DNA of 64,000 nucleotides from Saccharopolyspora thermophila (GTDB lineage: Bacteria > Actinomycetota > Actinomycetes > Mycobacteriales > Pseudonocardiaceae), in the NCBI RefSeq assembly GCF_014646075.1, contig NZ_BMMT01000008.1:1-64000 (forward strand). The letters are read 5' to 3'. The stretch's first letter is position 1. Every line of letters begins with the position of its first letter. A program made the position numbers and the translations under genes. Under the pieces are notes generated by a model. It saw nothing but the letters and a program-made list of their open reading frames with translations, did not search any database and had not been told where the DNA came from. Below are positions 17,691 to 26,597 of this stretch, one piece after another.

Positions 17691-19025
17691 ATGCGTAACC
17701 GTCCACATCGGGCCGTTGCCGCGGGAGTCCTGGGCGCGGCCCTCTCCGGCGGCGACCAGGCCGCCGCCACCCCGCGGTGGGAACGGCACCGCTGGCCGCT
17801 GCCCGGCGCCGCAGTCCTCGCCATCACGTTCAGCCTCCTCCCGGTTCACAGCGCCCACGCCGCGCCGCCCACCTGCACCCGCAGCTTCAACGGTTCCGGC
17901 GACGACATCATGTGCAGCCGTGGCGTCCCGGCCGGGATGACGCTCGACGGTACCCCCGGCGACGACCGGATCGTGCTGAACGGTGCGCTTGCGGGCACCC
18001 TCAACGCCGGAGCCGGTGACGACACGATCATCATCACCGGCCGCGCGGGCGGCCACGGCGGTAAGGGCGGAAACGGCCACCTCAGCCCGCGCAGCGGAGA
18101 CCGCAGCAGCGACGGGAAGAAGGGCGGCGCCGACGGCGCGAGCACCGCAGGCACCGCCGGAACGCCGGGCGCGCCCGGTCCGACCGCGCGGGCGGGTGGC
18201 AGCGCCGGCACGGGCGGAGCCGGTGGCACCGGCGGTCCCGGCGTGGCACGCACCGGCGTGCTCAACGCCGGGCCCGGCGACGACACCATCAAGATCACCG
18301 GTGGCGCGGGCGGCAACGGCGGTGACGGCGGTGACGGGGGCCCGGGCAGTACCAACCCCGCCGACGCGCGCGGCGGCAACGGCGGCAACGCCGGAGACGG
18401 CGGGACCGGGAACCTCGGCCAGATCAACCCCGGTGAGGGCAACAACACGGTCATCCTCGTCGGCGGCGACAGCGGTGACGGCGGCAACGGCGGGCGCGGC
18501 GGCGACGGCACCGCGTTCAGCCGCAGCGGCGACGGCGGCAAGGGCGGCAACGGCGGCGGCGGTGCGGAGCGCCGCAACGGTCGCGGCGGCGTCGGCAACG
18601 GCCCCACCGGCACGATCACCAGCATTGGCACCGACGAGATCACCATTCGCGGTGGTCGGGGCGGCAGGGGCGGTCGCGGCGGCGACGGTGGGGGCAACAG
18701 CCCCGCCACCGCCGTCCGCGCCGGTGCCCGCGAATCGGAGGGCACCGGCGGCACCGGGGGGACCGGCGGTGACGGCGGAGTCGCCAACACCGGCCGAATC
18801 CTGTCCCGCGACGGCGGCACGTCCACCGTCCACATCATCGAGGGCACCGGCGGTGACGGTGGCGACGGCGGTACCGGTGGCGACGGCAGCGGTGGCGGGG
18901 GAACCCCCGGCCTCCTCGGGCTCGGCGGCATGAACGGCAGGGCGAACCACGGCGGCACCGGCGGCGCGGGCGGCGCCGGTGGCCACATCGGTACGGGTGC
19001 CGAGAGCGCTCGCCGCGACCAATAG
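17691..19025 (+). CDS. Secreted glycine-rich repeat protein
   Basis: 444 residues, ATG at 17691 after GAGGAG. A long N-region leads to a hydrophobic stretch (LPGAAVLAITFSLLPVHSAHA) that fits a Sec signal peptide with cleavage near residue 58. The mature part starts with a short Cys-containing segment (TCTRSFNGSGDDIMC) and alternates nonpolar beta segments of the type LNAGxGDDTIxITG with long GGxGGDGG tracts. The GDDTI units resemble calcium-binding haemolysin-type repeats; the Gly tracts resemble PGRS sequences, but there is no PE domain. A surface or exported role is likely. It is flanked by the two leader-type Gly-rich genes and the M50 protease gene. Confidence 0.82.
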   Translation: MRNRPHRAVAAGVLGAALSGGDQAAATPRWERHRWPLPGAAVLAITFSLLPVHSAHAAPPTCTRSFNGSGDDIMCSRGVPAGMTLDGTPGDDRIVLNGALAGTLNAGAGDDTIIITGRAGGHGGKGGNGHLSPRSGDRSSDGKKGGADGASTAGTAGTPGAPGPTARAGGSAGTGGAGGTGGPGVARTGVLNAGPGDDTIKITGGAGGNGGDGGDGGPGSTNPADARGGNGGNAGDGGTGNLGQINPGEGNNTVILVGGDSGDGGNGGRGGDGTAFSRSGDGGKGGNGGGGAERRNGRGGVGNGPTGTITSIGTDEITIRGGRGGRGGRGGDGGGNSPATAVRAGARESEGTGGTGGTGGDGGVANTGRILSRDGGTSTVHIIEGTGGDGGDGGTGGDGSGGGGTPGLLGLGGMNGRANHGGTGGAGGAGGHIGTGAESARRDQ

Positions 19026-19208
19026 TCCACAGTCGACTCCGTGCGGGCGCCGATCTTGCCCGGCGGGGTGATTTGAAGTGCATCCCGGGCCCGGTCCTCC
19101 TAGGTTCGGCCTCGTGCGCCAGCAACGTGCAGCTCGAGCCGGTCCACAGGAGTGGCCGAGTCCGGATTTCTGCCCGGCTGTTTCCCAACGATTGCTAAGG
19201 AGTAGCAG

Positions 19209-19595
19209 ATGTCAGAAATCCGGCGGTCGCTGAGCTCCGCCGAACTGGCGGACCAGCGCGTGGCGTTCCTGCCGGCGCGCACGGTCATGTCGACGTTCTG
19301 GTTGCCCTGGAACGGCGAGGAACTCGTCGTCCTGCCCATGGACTACCCGTACGTCTACTCGCACACCGACGTGTACGGCAACGCCGATGTCACGGCCACC
19401 GGCGATGTCACCGGCGGCGCGGGCGGCACCGGTGGCGGCACCGGCGGTGGCCAGGGCGGCGGTAACGGTGGCGACGGTGGCGACGGTGGCAGCGGCGGCG
19501 ACGGTGGTGACGGCGGTGACGGCGGCGACGGCATCGGCGGCAACGGCATCGGCGGTGCCGGCATCGGCGGTGCCGGCGGCGGAAACGCGAGCTGA
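19209..19595 (+). CDS. Leader-plus-glycine-rich small protein, copy 2
   Basis: 128 residues, ATG at 19209 with AAGGAG six bases upstream. The N-terminal segment SSAELADQRVAFLPARTVMS is shared with the protein at 16724. A middle aromatic and acidic spacer (LPWNGEELVVLPMDYPYVY) leads to GDVTGGAGGTGGG and a tract of GGDGG and GIGGAG units, ending GGGNAS. It is followed after 85 bases by the RRE-M50 protease gene on the same strand, the strongest hint that the protease handles it. No Cys, and few Ser/Thr, occur in the tail, so thioether chemistry is unlikely. Confidence 0.8.
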   Translation: MSEIRRSLSSAELADQRVAFLPARTVMSTFWLPWNGEELVVLPMDYPYVYSHTDVYGNADVTATGDVTGGAGGTGGGTGGGQGGGNGGDGGDGGSGGDGGDGGDGGDGIGGNGIGGAGIGGAGGGNAS

Positions 19596-19680
19596 CGCCG
19601 CTTAGTGCAGCCCACCGGTCGGGGGGGGCGGCGGTTGTCGACGCCGCGCCCGCCGACCCCCGAGCGTTCCAGGAGTGATC

Positions 19681-21021
19681 GTGGCCGCTGCCCGCGACCA
19701 GGCCGGAACACCCCCGGCGGACGAGGAGATCGTGCACCGCACGGTGCCCGCACTCGCGCCGGGCACCGAGCTGATCGGCCGGTACCAGGGTTCGGGGTAC
19801 CGAGAAGCGCCATACCTGGCCCGGCGCGCTGACGGCCAGATCCTGCAGCTCACCCCGCTGCTGTACCGGATCGCGGCCGGACTCGACGGGCGCAGCAGCT
19901 ACGAGCGGTTCGCCGAGCGCCTCAGCGGCGAGTACGGGCGCGACATCACCGCCGGGCAGGTGTTCTTCCTGGTCGAGGAGCGGTTGCGCCGCGCGGGAAT
20001 CCTGGCCGACGACCCCGCCTCCGGCCAGGTCGCCGTCGCGTTTCCGAAGGGCCGGGACCGGTTGCTGGCGTTGCGGTTCCGGGTCGCGCTGGTCCCCGAG
20101 CGGGTCGTCTCGGTCATCGCCCGCGTCTTCCAACCCCTGTTCTGGCCGCCGGTCGTGGTCGTCTCGCTGGCCGCGTTCGTCCTGACCCAGCTCTGGCTGG
20201 CCGCGCACGACGTCGTCGACCAGGCCATCGCCGGCGCGCAGGCGCTGCTGCAGCGCCCGGAGCAGATCCTGCTGGTGCTGGGCGTGCTGGTCGTGGCCGG
20301 GGCGTTCCACGAGTGCGGCCACGTCGCCGCCTGCCGCTACGGAGGTGCGCGCCCCGGGGCGATGGGGGTGGGCATCTACCTGGTGTGGCCCGCCATGTAC
20401 AGCACGGTCACCGACTCCTACCGGCTGGACCGGATCGGCCGCCTGCGCACCGACCTCGGCGGCATCTACTTCAACGTGCTGGCGCTGCTGGCGTTGATCG
20501 CCGCGTACGCGGCCAGCGGGCAGCCGTGGTTGCTGGCCGCGGCCCTGGCGTGGCAGGCCACGACGATCTGGCAGTTCCTGCCGTCGATCCGGCTTGACGG
20601 CTACTACGTGCTCAGCGACCTGGTGGGGGTGCCGGACCTGTTCGACCGGATGGGACCGGTGCTGCGCAGTCTCCTGCCGGGGCGGCCCCCGCACCCGCGC
20701 GTCCGCGAGCTCAAGCCGTGGGTTCGGCGGGTGATCACGATCTGGGTGCTGCTGGTCATCCCTTTCCAGGCGTACTGGCTGGTCTTCTTCCTCATCATCG
20801 CCCCGCAGGTGCTGCCCGTCGTGTGGGACGCGCTCATCCTGCACTGGCACAGCGCCGGTGGCGCAGCCCGCGCCGGTGACGCCGCCGCCACCGCGGTTCA
20901 CGTCCTGCGGATGTTCCTGCTGGTGCTGCCGTGGGCGGGCATCACGCTCATCTTCGCCACCCTGGGGCGGCGCCTGGTGCGGGCGGTCCGCTCCTGGCGC
21001 GCCCGGCGCGCGTCGTCCTGA
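19681..21021 (+). CDS. M50-type membrane metalloprotease with PqqD/RRE-like domain
   Basis: 446 residues from a GTG at 19681 (AGGAG five bases upstream; a GTG two codons earlier overlaps that site). Residues about 25-110 look like a PqqD-type winged helix (peptide-recognition element): YLARRADGQILQLTPLLYRI, SYERFAERL, VEERLRRAGIL. About six membrane helices follow. The zinc site is HECGH (His210, Glu211, His214), and LDGYYVL supplies the third ligand (Asp306), as in site-2 proteases. Such RRE-M50 proteins occur next to ribosomal peptide precursors, where they may cleave leaders in the membrane. Here the adjacent Gly-rich small proteins are the obvious candidates. Confidence 0.85.
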   Translation: MAAARDQAGTPPADEEIVHRTVPALAPGTELIGRYQGSGYREAPYLARRADGQILQLTPLLYRIAAGLDGRSSYERFAERLSGEYGRDITAGQVFFLVEERLRRAGILADDPASGQVAVAFPKGRDRLLALRFRVALVPERVVSVIARVFQPLFWPPVVVVSLAAFVLTQLWLAAHDVVDQAIAGAQALLQRPEQILLVLGVLVVAGAFHECGHVAACRYGGARPGAMGVGIYLVWPAMYSTVTDSYRLDRIGRLRTDLGGIYFNVLALLALIAAYAASGQPWLLAAALAWQATTIWQFLPSIRLDGYYVLSDLVGVPDLFDRMGPVLRSLLPGRPPHPRVRELKPWVRRVITIWVLLVIPFQAYWLVFFLIIAPQVLPVVWDALILHWHSAGGAARAGDAAATAVHVLRMFLLVLPWAGITLIFATLGRRLVRAVRSWRARRASS

Positions 21022-21027
21022 CCCGCC

Positions 21028-23805
21028 TCACCGCCCGGTGGGCATCCCGTCGGCGACGGGCCCGCCCAGGTGGTAGCCCTGGCCCTGATCGCAGCCCAGG
21101 TCGCGGAGCGCGGCCAGCTGCTCCTCGGTCTCGATGCCCTCGGCGGCGACGGTCAGCCCCAGCGCGTGGGCCATGGTGATGATGCTGCCCACGATGATCC
21201 GGAGTTCGTCGGAGTCGGCGAGGTCGGTGACGAACGACCGGTCGATCTTGAGGATGTCCAGCGGCAGCCGCCGCAGCTGCGCCAGCGACGAGTGGCCGGT
21301 CCCGAAGTCGTCGATGGCCAGGCAGACGCCCAGCTCGCGCAGCGAGTGCAGGACGCGCGCGGCGGCGGCCGGGTCCTGCATGATGGCGCTCTCGGTGATC
21401 TCCAGGCACAGCGCCCGCGCGGGCAGCCCGGACTCCGCCAGCGCGCCCTGCACGATGCCCTGCAGGTCGGGGTCCTCCAGCTGGCGCGGCGACAGATTGG
21501 CGTTGAGCTTGAGGTCCAGCCAGGGGCGTTCGGCGGCGATCCGCCGGGTTGCGGTGTGCAGCATGTGCGCGCCGATGGAGTTGATCAGGTCGCTCTCCTC
21601 GGCCAGCGGGATGAACTCGCCGGGGGAGACCACGCCATGCAGCGGATGCGTCCAGCGCAGCAGCCCCTCCACGGCCACCGCGCGGTCGGTGCGCAGGTCC
21701 ACCACGGGCTGGTAGGCCACCCACAGCTGGTCCTGCCGCACCGCGTGCCGCAGGTCCTGTTCGAGGACCATGTGCCGCTGGACGCGTTCGCGCAGCTCGA
21801 CGTCGAAGAACGCGTAGCGGCCGCCGCCGCGCGCCTTGGCCTGGTACATGGCCACGTCGGCGTCGCGCAGGAAGTCCTCACCGGACCGGGTGTCGCCGGG
21901 GCGGGTCACCAGTACCCCGATGCTGCCGGTGAGGTGCAGGTGCCTGCCGTGGAGCTGGATCGGGTGGGTGAGGGAGTCGAGGAGGTGGTCGCTGAGCGCG
22001 CCGAGCACGTCCTCGTCGCAGTTTCCCCAGGTGATGACGACGAACTCGTCGCCGCCGAGCCGCCCGACGACGGCTTCGCGGGGTGCCGCGCACACGAGCC
22101 GTTCCCCGACGATCCGCAGCACCTCGTCGCCGGTGCCGTGGCCGAGGGAGTCGTTGATGCGCTTGAAGTTGTCCAGGTCGATGAACAGCACCCCCAGCGG
22201 GGTGGTGCGCTGCGGGTCCCCGAGGTGTCGCAGGACGAGCGTGCGGTTGGCCAGGCCGGTCAACGGGTCGTGGGTGGCCTCGTAGGTGAGCCGCTCCTGG
22301 GCGGCCCGGCTCTCGGTGATGTCGGTGAACGAGGTGACCACCTTGTGCGGCGGCCGGTCCAGCGGGTTGAGTGCGCGGGCGGTGACCGCCAGCCACACGC
22401 TGCGGCCGTCGGCCCGGTGGAAGCGCACCACCCGGGGCCGTTCGGGGTGGCCGGTCCGCCGGGCCCGCACCGTGGGGAGATCTTCGGCGGGTAGTTTCGC
22501 GCCGGACTCGTCGAACAGCGACCAGCGCGCCGGCGCCGAGCCGACGAGTTCGGACGTCGACGCCCCGAGGATGCGGTGGGCGGCCGGATTCGCCGATTCG
22601 ATGATGCCGTCCGGGCCCACCACGATGACGCCCTCGTCGAGAGTGGCGACGACGGTGGCGAAGTCCTGCTCGGCCTGGCGCCGCGCGGTCTCGTCGGCGC
22701 ACACCAGCACGTAACCGGAGTCCATCTCGGCCACCGAGATGCGAATCACCCGGATCGCCCCGTCCCGGCGCCGGTGCAGGATCTCGCTGTCGCCGCGGGC
22801 CAGCAGCGCCCCCAGGGGCGCGCCCACCAGGTCCGCGACGGGCTCGCCCAGCGCCTGTTCCGCGGGCACCCCGTAGACCGCCTCGGCGGCGGGGTTCCAG
22901 CTGAGCACCACGCCGTCGCGGCTCGTGGCGATGATCGCGTTGCTGACGTGCTCGACCAGCGCCGCCTGGTAGCGCAGCGCGGCCTCAGCCTCGCGCTGGG
23001 CGGTGACGTCGCGGCCGATGACCTGCACCGCCGGTTTGCCCTCCCAGGTGATCTGCACGGCGACCAGCTCGACCGGGACCGGGGTGCCGTCGACGCGTTG
23101 CAGGTCGGCCTGCGCCCGCGGTGTGGTCGCCCCGGGTTCGGTCAGGGACCGGAGCCGCTCGCGCATGCCGGGGATCGAGTGCGGTGCCACGAAGTCGGCG
23201 ACCGGGCGTCCGATGAGCTCCGCGCTGGACTCCGAGCCGAGCATGGCGCTCATCGCGGGGTTGGCGTAGCGGATGATCCCGTCCTGGTGGACGCAGATCG
23301 CCTCGGGGCTGAGTTCGACCAGCAGGCGGTACCGTCCGGCGAGGTCGGCCAGCGCCTGCCGGTCGCGGTGCAGATCCGTCACTTCGCGCACCAGCCCGAT
23401 CAGGCGGCCGGTCGGCCGGTCGCCGGGCGGACGCGCCCGGAAGTGCAGCAGTCGCACCTCGCCGTCGGCGGTGACGACGGGTTGTTCGAGGTCGAGGCCG
23501 TGCCGGAGCGCACCGGTCCGCGCAGCGACCGTCCAGGGCTCGATGAGCTCGAGCAGCCGTGCGCGGACGGCCTCGTCGGTGGCGTCCGGCATGCCCAGGA
23601 GATGTTCCATGCCGGCGGACCAGCGGACCCCGTCATCGGCGGCATCGTACGTCCAGCGGATCTCGCCGTGCGAGGCCAGCGCGAGTTCGAGGAACTCGCG
23701 ATCGTCGCCCGAGCTGACCGAGAGCCCGCTTCCAGGATCGATCCCCATGACCCGTCCCGTTGAGGAGTCCTCGCGCGCCAGCTCATCGCGAGGACCACTC
23801 CGCAT
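21028..23805 (-). CDS. PAS-GGDEF-EAL cyclic-di-GMP signalling protein
   Basis: 925 residues. About four PAS-like sensor segments occupy residues 25-490 (for example YRLLVELSPEAICVHQDGI and LVEHVSNAIIATSRDGVVLSW). A diguanylate cyclase domain follows with an intact motif RLGGDEFVVI. The EAL phosphodiesterase domain has VEGLLRW (EGL variant of EAL), EITESAIM, and the metal-binding IDDFGTGHSSLAQL and LKIDRSFV motifs. Both activities look possible, and no transmembrane helix is present, so sensing is cytoplasmic. An in-frame ATG at 23748 is an alternative start. It is convergent with the M50 gene (6-base gap). Confidence 0.93.
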   Translation of the reverse strand: MRSGPRDELAREDSSTGRVMGIDPGSGLSVSSGDDREFLELALASHGEIRWTYDAADDGVRWSAGMEHLLGMPDATDEAVRARLLELIEPWTVAARTGALRHGLDLEQPVVTADGEVRLLHFRARPPGDRPTGRLIGLVREVTDLHRDRQALADLAGRYRLLVELSPEAICVHQDGIIRYANPAMSAMLGSESSAELIGRPVADFVAPHSIPGMRERLRSLTEPGATTPRAQADLQRVDGTPVPVELVAVQITWEGKPAVQVIGRDVTAQREAEAALRYQAALVEHVSNAIIATSRDGVVLSWNPAAEAVYGVPAEQALGEPVADLVGAPLGALLARGDSEILHRRRDGAIRVIRISVAEMDSGYVLVCADETARRQAEQDFATVVATLDEGVIVVGPDGIIESANPAAHRILGASTSELVGSAPARWSLFDESGAKLPAEDLPTVRARRTGHPERPRVVRFHRADGRSVWLAVTARALNPLDRPPHKVVTSFTDITESRAAQERLTYEATHDPLTGLANRTLVLRHLGDPQRTTPLGVLFIDLDNFKRINDSLGHGTGDEVLRIVGERLVCAAPREAVVGRLGGDEFVVITWGNCDEDVLGALSDHLLDSLTHPIQLHGRHLHLTGSIGVLVTRPGDTRSGEDFLRDADVAMYQAKARGGGRYAFFDVELRERVQRHMVLEQDLRHAVRQDQLWVAYQPVVDLRTDRAVAVEGLLRWTHPLHGVVSPGEFIPLAEESDLINSIGAHMLHTATRRIAAERPWLDLKLNANLSPRQLEDPDLQGIVQGALAESGLPARALCLEITESAIMQDPAAAARVLHSLRELGVCLAIDDFGTGHSSLAQLRRLPLDILKIDRSFVTDLADSDELRIIVGSIITMAHALGLTVAAEGIETEEQLAALRDLGCDQGQGYHLGGPVADGMPTGR

Positions 23806-23897
23806 GACCGTAGCGCTGCGTCACCGACCGACCTAGAAGTTCCCACATGCGTTGGTCGTCAACCTCCGCGTGACTGGACAGGCACCGGTGCTCGAAA

Positions 23898-23933
23898 GTG
23901 CCGACCTTCATCCTATTGGATGAAGGTCGGCAC
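23898..23933. promoter_or_regulatory. Perfect 16-bp palindrome with 4-base loop
   Basis: Arms at 23898-23913 (GTGCCGACCTTCATCC) and 23918-23933 are exact reverse complements, separated by TATT. It lies in the 300-base gap between the divergent EAL gene (start 23805) and the ketosynthase gene (start 24106), so a terminator is not expected there, and no T-run follows. It could be an operator or an RNA hairpin in a leader. No gene is seen in the rest of the gap. Confidence 0.6.
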
Positions 23934-24105
23934 GATTACGAGCGCAGTGTGTAGCGATTCGTCCCTGTGTTCATCACTCTTGCGAGTGAAAGGTGGGCCG
24001 TTACCGCAGGTAGTTCGATCTTTGGGCGCACTCCGCCCGGTCGAGCGTCACCCGCTGCGGTGGCGGACCCGCGGCGGAATGATCACACTCCGAGGACGGT
24101 ACGTC

Positions 24106-25266
24106 ATGATCAACAAGCACTGCGGAATCAACGGCATCGGCGCGGTGTCCGGCTACGGCTGGGGCCGCGAGGCGCTCTGGAACGGACTGGCCGCCGGCGA
24201 GGTGGCCGCCCGCCCGACCGGGGGGCACGGACCCGACCGGGACCAGGAGGCGTGGGTCGCGAACGTCCCGGACGGCGGCGACGAACTGGACGGTCCCAGC
24301 CGCTTCGCCAGGGCCATGCGCGCCGCCGCTCGCGAGGCGATCCGCGACGCCGAGCGGCGTGGCTGGCAGCCCGGCCGTCGGGTCGGCCTGTTACACGCGG
24401 CGGTGCTTGGTGACCTGGAGTCCTGGCGTGACTTCTACACCGTGCGGGGCGCGGACGTCCCGGTGCGCGGCTACGTCTCCCTGATGCCCTCGACCCCGGT
24501 GTCGACGCTGATGCAGGAGTTCGGCTTCCACGGCCCGGCCATGAACGTGTCCGCGACCTGCGCATCCGGCAACGCGGGTCTGCTCACCGCGAAGGCGTGG
24601 CTGGACGCCGGGGTCGTCGACGACGTGGTGTTGGTGGCCACCGACCTGTCGTCGACTCCGGAAACGGTCCTGCACTTCGAGCGGCTCGGGGTCGCGGTCA
24701 CCGACGTCGAGCCGCTGCAGGCGTGCCGCCCGTTCCAGGAGGGCAGCCGCGGCTTCATCATGGGCGAGGCGTCGGTGGGCATGGTGCTGTCCAAACGCGC
24801 GCCGAACCCGTACGCGCTGGTGCTCGGCGGCGCGATGTCGCACGACGCCCACCACGTCACCTCGGTGGACCCGGGCCGGGCGGAGCTGACGCGGTGCTTC
24901 GCCGAGGCGCTGGCCGACGCGGGTGTCGCGGCGTCGCAGGTGCGCTACCTCAACGCCCACGGGCCGGGGACCCAGCAGTGCGACCGCGCCGAGGCGGCGG
25001 TGTTCGACGAGCTGCTGCCCGCCGATGCCGCGCTGTACTCGGTGAAGCCGCTCGTCGGACACTGCATGGGTGCGGCCTCGGCGGTGGAGGTCGTCGCCGC
25101 GGTGCTCGGCTACGATCGCGGGCTCATCCCCGCGCCGAAACCGGTGGGCCCGGGCCACCCGCGGCTGCTGCCCGGCCCCACCGCGCCGACCGACGGGTTG
25201 ACCCTGAAGTCGTCGCTCGGTCTCGGCGGCCACAACTCCGCGGTCGTGCTCGCACCCCCGCGCTGA
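24106..25266 (+). CDS. Stand-alone beta-ketoacyl synthase (KAS II-like)
   Basis: 386 residues from an ATG at 24106 (GAGGAC about 9 bases upstream). It has the thiolase fold with the catalytic set intact: Cys152 in VSATCASGNAG, His285 in LNAHGPGTQ, and His319 in VKPLVGHCMG. The terminal GLGGHNSAVVL loop is typical of KAS II and type II PKS-like ketosynthases. Decarboxylative Claisen condensation of an acyl chain with malonyl-ACP is expected. No acyl carrier protein, reductase or chain-length factor gene is adjacent, so its pathway is unclear. A hairpin follows immediately, suggesting a single-gene unit. Confidence 0.9.
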   Translation: MINKHCGINGIGAVSGYGWGREALWNGLAAGEVAARPTGGHGPDRDQEAWVANVPDGGDELDGPSRFARAMRAAAREAIRDAERRGWQPGRRVGLLHAAVLGDLESWRDFYTVRGADVPVRGYVSLMPSTPVSTLMQEFGFHGPAMNVSATCASGNAGLLTAKAWLDAGVVDDVVLVATDLSSTPETVLHFERLGVAVTDVEPLQACRPFQEGSRGFIMGEASVGMVLSKRAPNPYALVLGGAMSHDAHHVTSVDPGRAELTRCFAEALADAGVAASQVRYLNAHGPGTQQCDRAEAAVFDELLPADAALYSVKPLVGHCMGAASAVEVVAAVLGYDRGLIPAPKPVGPGHPRLLPGPTAPTDGLTLKSSLGLGGHNSAVVLAPPR

Positions 25267-25268
25267 GG

Positions 25269-25299
25269 AGCCATCCTCGAACTCGTACCGAGGATGGCT
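25269..25299 (+). terminator. Hairpin terminator between convergent genes
   Basis: Perfect 11-bp arms at 25269-25279 and 25289-25299 (AGCCATCCTCG and its complement) with a 9-base loop, starting three bases after the ketosynthase stop and before the end of the convergent lacI-type gene. Confidence 0.75.
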
Positions 25300-25462
25300 G
25301 GCGGAACCTCCGACGCCGCCCGGACCGCGCCGAGCTCGGTCGTGCCCGATCACGCGGCGTCGGGGCTCGCCGGTCGACGTCGGAGAACCCGCCCAGGCGC
25401 CATGCCGCGCGACGATCAACGGCAGGCTCTGACATCCCTCCACTGAGGATCGATCCGTCGTT

Positions 25463-26467
25463 TCAGCGCGCCTGTAAGGGGGTTCCGGTGGTGCTCCGCA
25501 CGACCAGGCTGGGCTGCAGCAGGTGGCGCACCGGCTCGGCCCGTGGGTCCCGGGCCCGCCGCAGCAGCGCCTCGGCGGCCAGCCGCCCCATCTCCCGCCG
25601 CGGCTGGTCGATCGTGGTGAGGCCGACGTGCGCCAGGGCGGCCAGCGAGGTGTTGTCGTAGCCGATCACCGAGATGTCCTGCGGCACCCGCACCCCGGCC
25701 TCGTTCAGCGCGGAGATCGCGCCGACGGCGTTGTAGTCGTTGGCCGCCACGATGGCGGTGGGGATCGGATGACCGCGTTCCAGCAGCTTCCCGACCGCTT
25801 TCGCCCCGGCAACGTCGGTGTATTCGCTGGGCAGGACCAGGGGTTCCAGGCAGTGCCGGCGCATCGCGGCGAGGTAGCCGCGCTTGCGCAGCGCGGACTG
25901 GGAACCGCGACCGCCGTCGAAGTGCGCGATCCGGGTGTGGCCGAGCGCCACCAGGTGGTCGACGGCCAGCTGCGCCCCGGCGTTGCCGTCGTCGTTGACG
26001 GTGTCCACAGTTGACAGGTTCGAGGCGCGGGCGACGAGCGCGACCGGTGTCTTCGACGCCGCGGCGGCGATGTCGGCCGCGGCGACCACGGGACCGAGCA
26101 GCACCAGTCCCGCCGGCCGGAACGACAGCAGGCCGGCCACCGCCCGGCGTTCCCGCGCGGGGCTGCGGCCGCCGGTGTTGATGATGAGCTCGAAGCCCTC
26201 GCTGCGGGCAACCGTGTCCAGCCCGTCGACGATCTCCGCGAAGTACGGGTTGTGCAGGTCCGAGACCATCACGCCCAGCACGTTGGAGGTCCGCGAGGCC
26301 AGCGAGCGGGCCATGGCGTGCGGCGAGTACCCGAGCTCCTCGGCGGCCCGCAGCACCGCAGCCCGCCGCTGCGGGCTGACCTTGGGCGAGTTGCGCATGA
26401 CCAGGGAGACCAGCGCGCGGGACACCCCGGCGCGGGCTGCGACGTCCTCCATGGTCGGCCGTGCCAC
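25463..26467 (-). CDS. LacI-family transcriptional repressor
   Basis: 334 residues from a GTG at 26467 after AAGGAGGAG. The N-terminal helix-turn-helix (TMEDVAARAGVSRALVSLVM) and hinge helix (YSPHAMARSLASRTSNVLG) are classic, followed by a periplasmic-binding-protein-like effector domain (VSDLHNPYFAEIVDGLD, NDDGNAGAQLAVDHLVALGH, VIGYDNTSLAAL). It is divergent from the cyclitol/sugar operon, and two LacI-type operators lie between them, so it most likely represses that operon until its sugar ligand binds. Confidence 0.93.
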   Translation of the reverse strand: MARPTMEDVAARAGVSRALVSLVMRNSPKVSPQRRAAVLRAAEELGYSPHAMARSLASRTSNVLGVMVSDLHNPYFAEIVDGLDTVARSEGFELIINTGGRSPARERRAVAGLLSFRPAGLVLLGPVVAAADIAAAASKTPVALVARASNLSTVDTVNDDGNAGAQLAVDHLVALGHTRIAHFDGGRGSQSALRKRGYLAAMRRHCLEPLVLPSEYTDVAGAKAVGKLLERGHPIPTAIVAANDYNAVGAISALNEAGVRVPQDISVIGYDNTSLAALAHVGLTTIDQPRREMGRLAAEALLRRARDPRAEPVRHLLQPSLVVRSTTGTPLQAR

Positions 26468-26531
26468 GTGTGCTCCTCCTTGATCGTCGGCAGTGGGGGA
26501 TTGACACCGTTGTGCCTGAGCTTACAGCATG

Positions 26532-26558
26532 AGAGCGCTCCAACCGTTGGAGCGCTCT
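26532..26558. promoter_or_regulatory. Paired LacI-type operators
   Basis: The 27-base segment is a perfect palindrome with 12-bp arms (AGAGCGCTCCAA) around a 3-base centre. Each arm itself contains the self-complementary core GAGCGCTC typical of LacI-family sites, so it can be read as two operators 15 bases apart, centre to centre. It sits 40-66 bases upstream of the first catabolic gene and 65 bases from the repressor start. Confidence 0.8.
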
Positions 26559-26597
26559 AACTCCGTCGGTCGAGACGAAAACGAGGCAAGCGACGAC

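Noticed and set aside
17691-19025. PE_PGRS-like protein
   Set aside because: There is a Sec signal peptide instead of a PE domain, and GDDTI units interrupt the Gly tracts.
16724-19595. Lanthipeptide or thiopeptide-type precursor peptides
   Set aside because: Tails have essentially no Cys and little Ser/Thr, and no cyclase or dehydratase gene is nearby; leader-cleavage only is proposed.
19408-20901. Long minus-strand frame opposite the M50 protease and Gly-rich gene
   Set aside because: Low-complexity translation with no domain; the plus strand has clear HECGH and ribosome-binding-site evidence.
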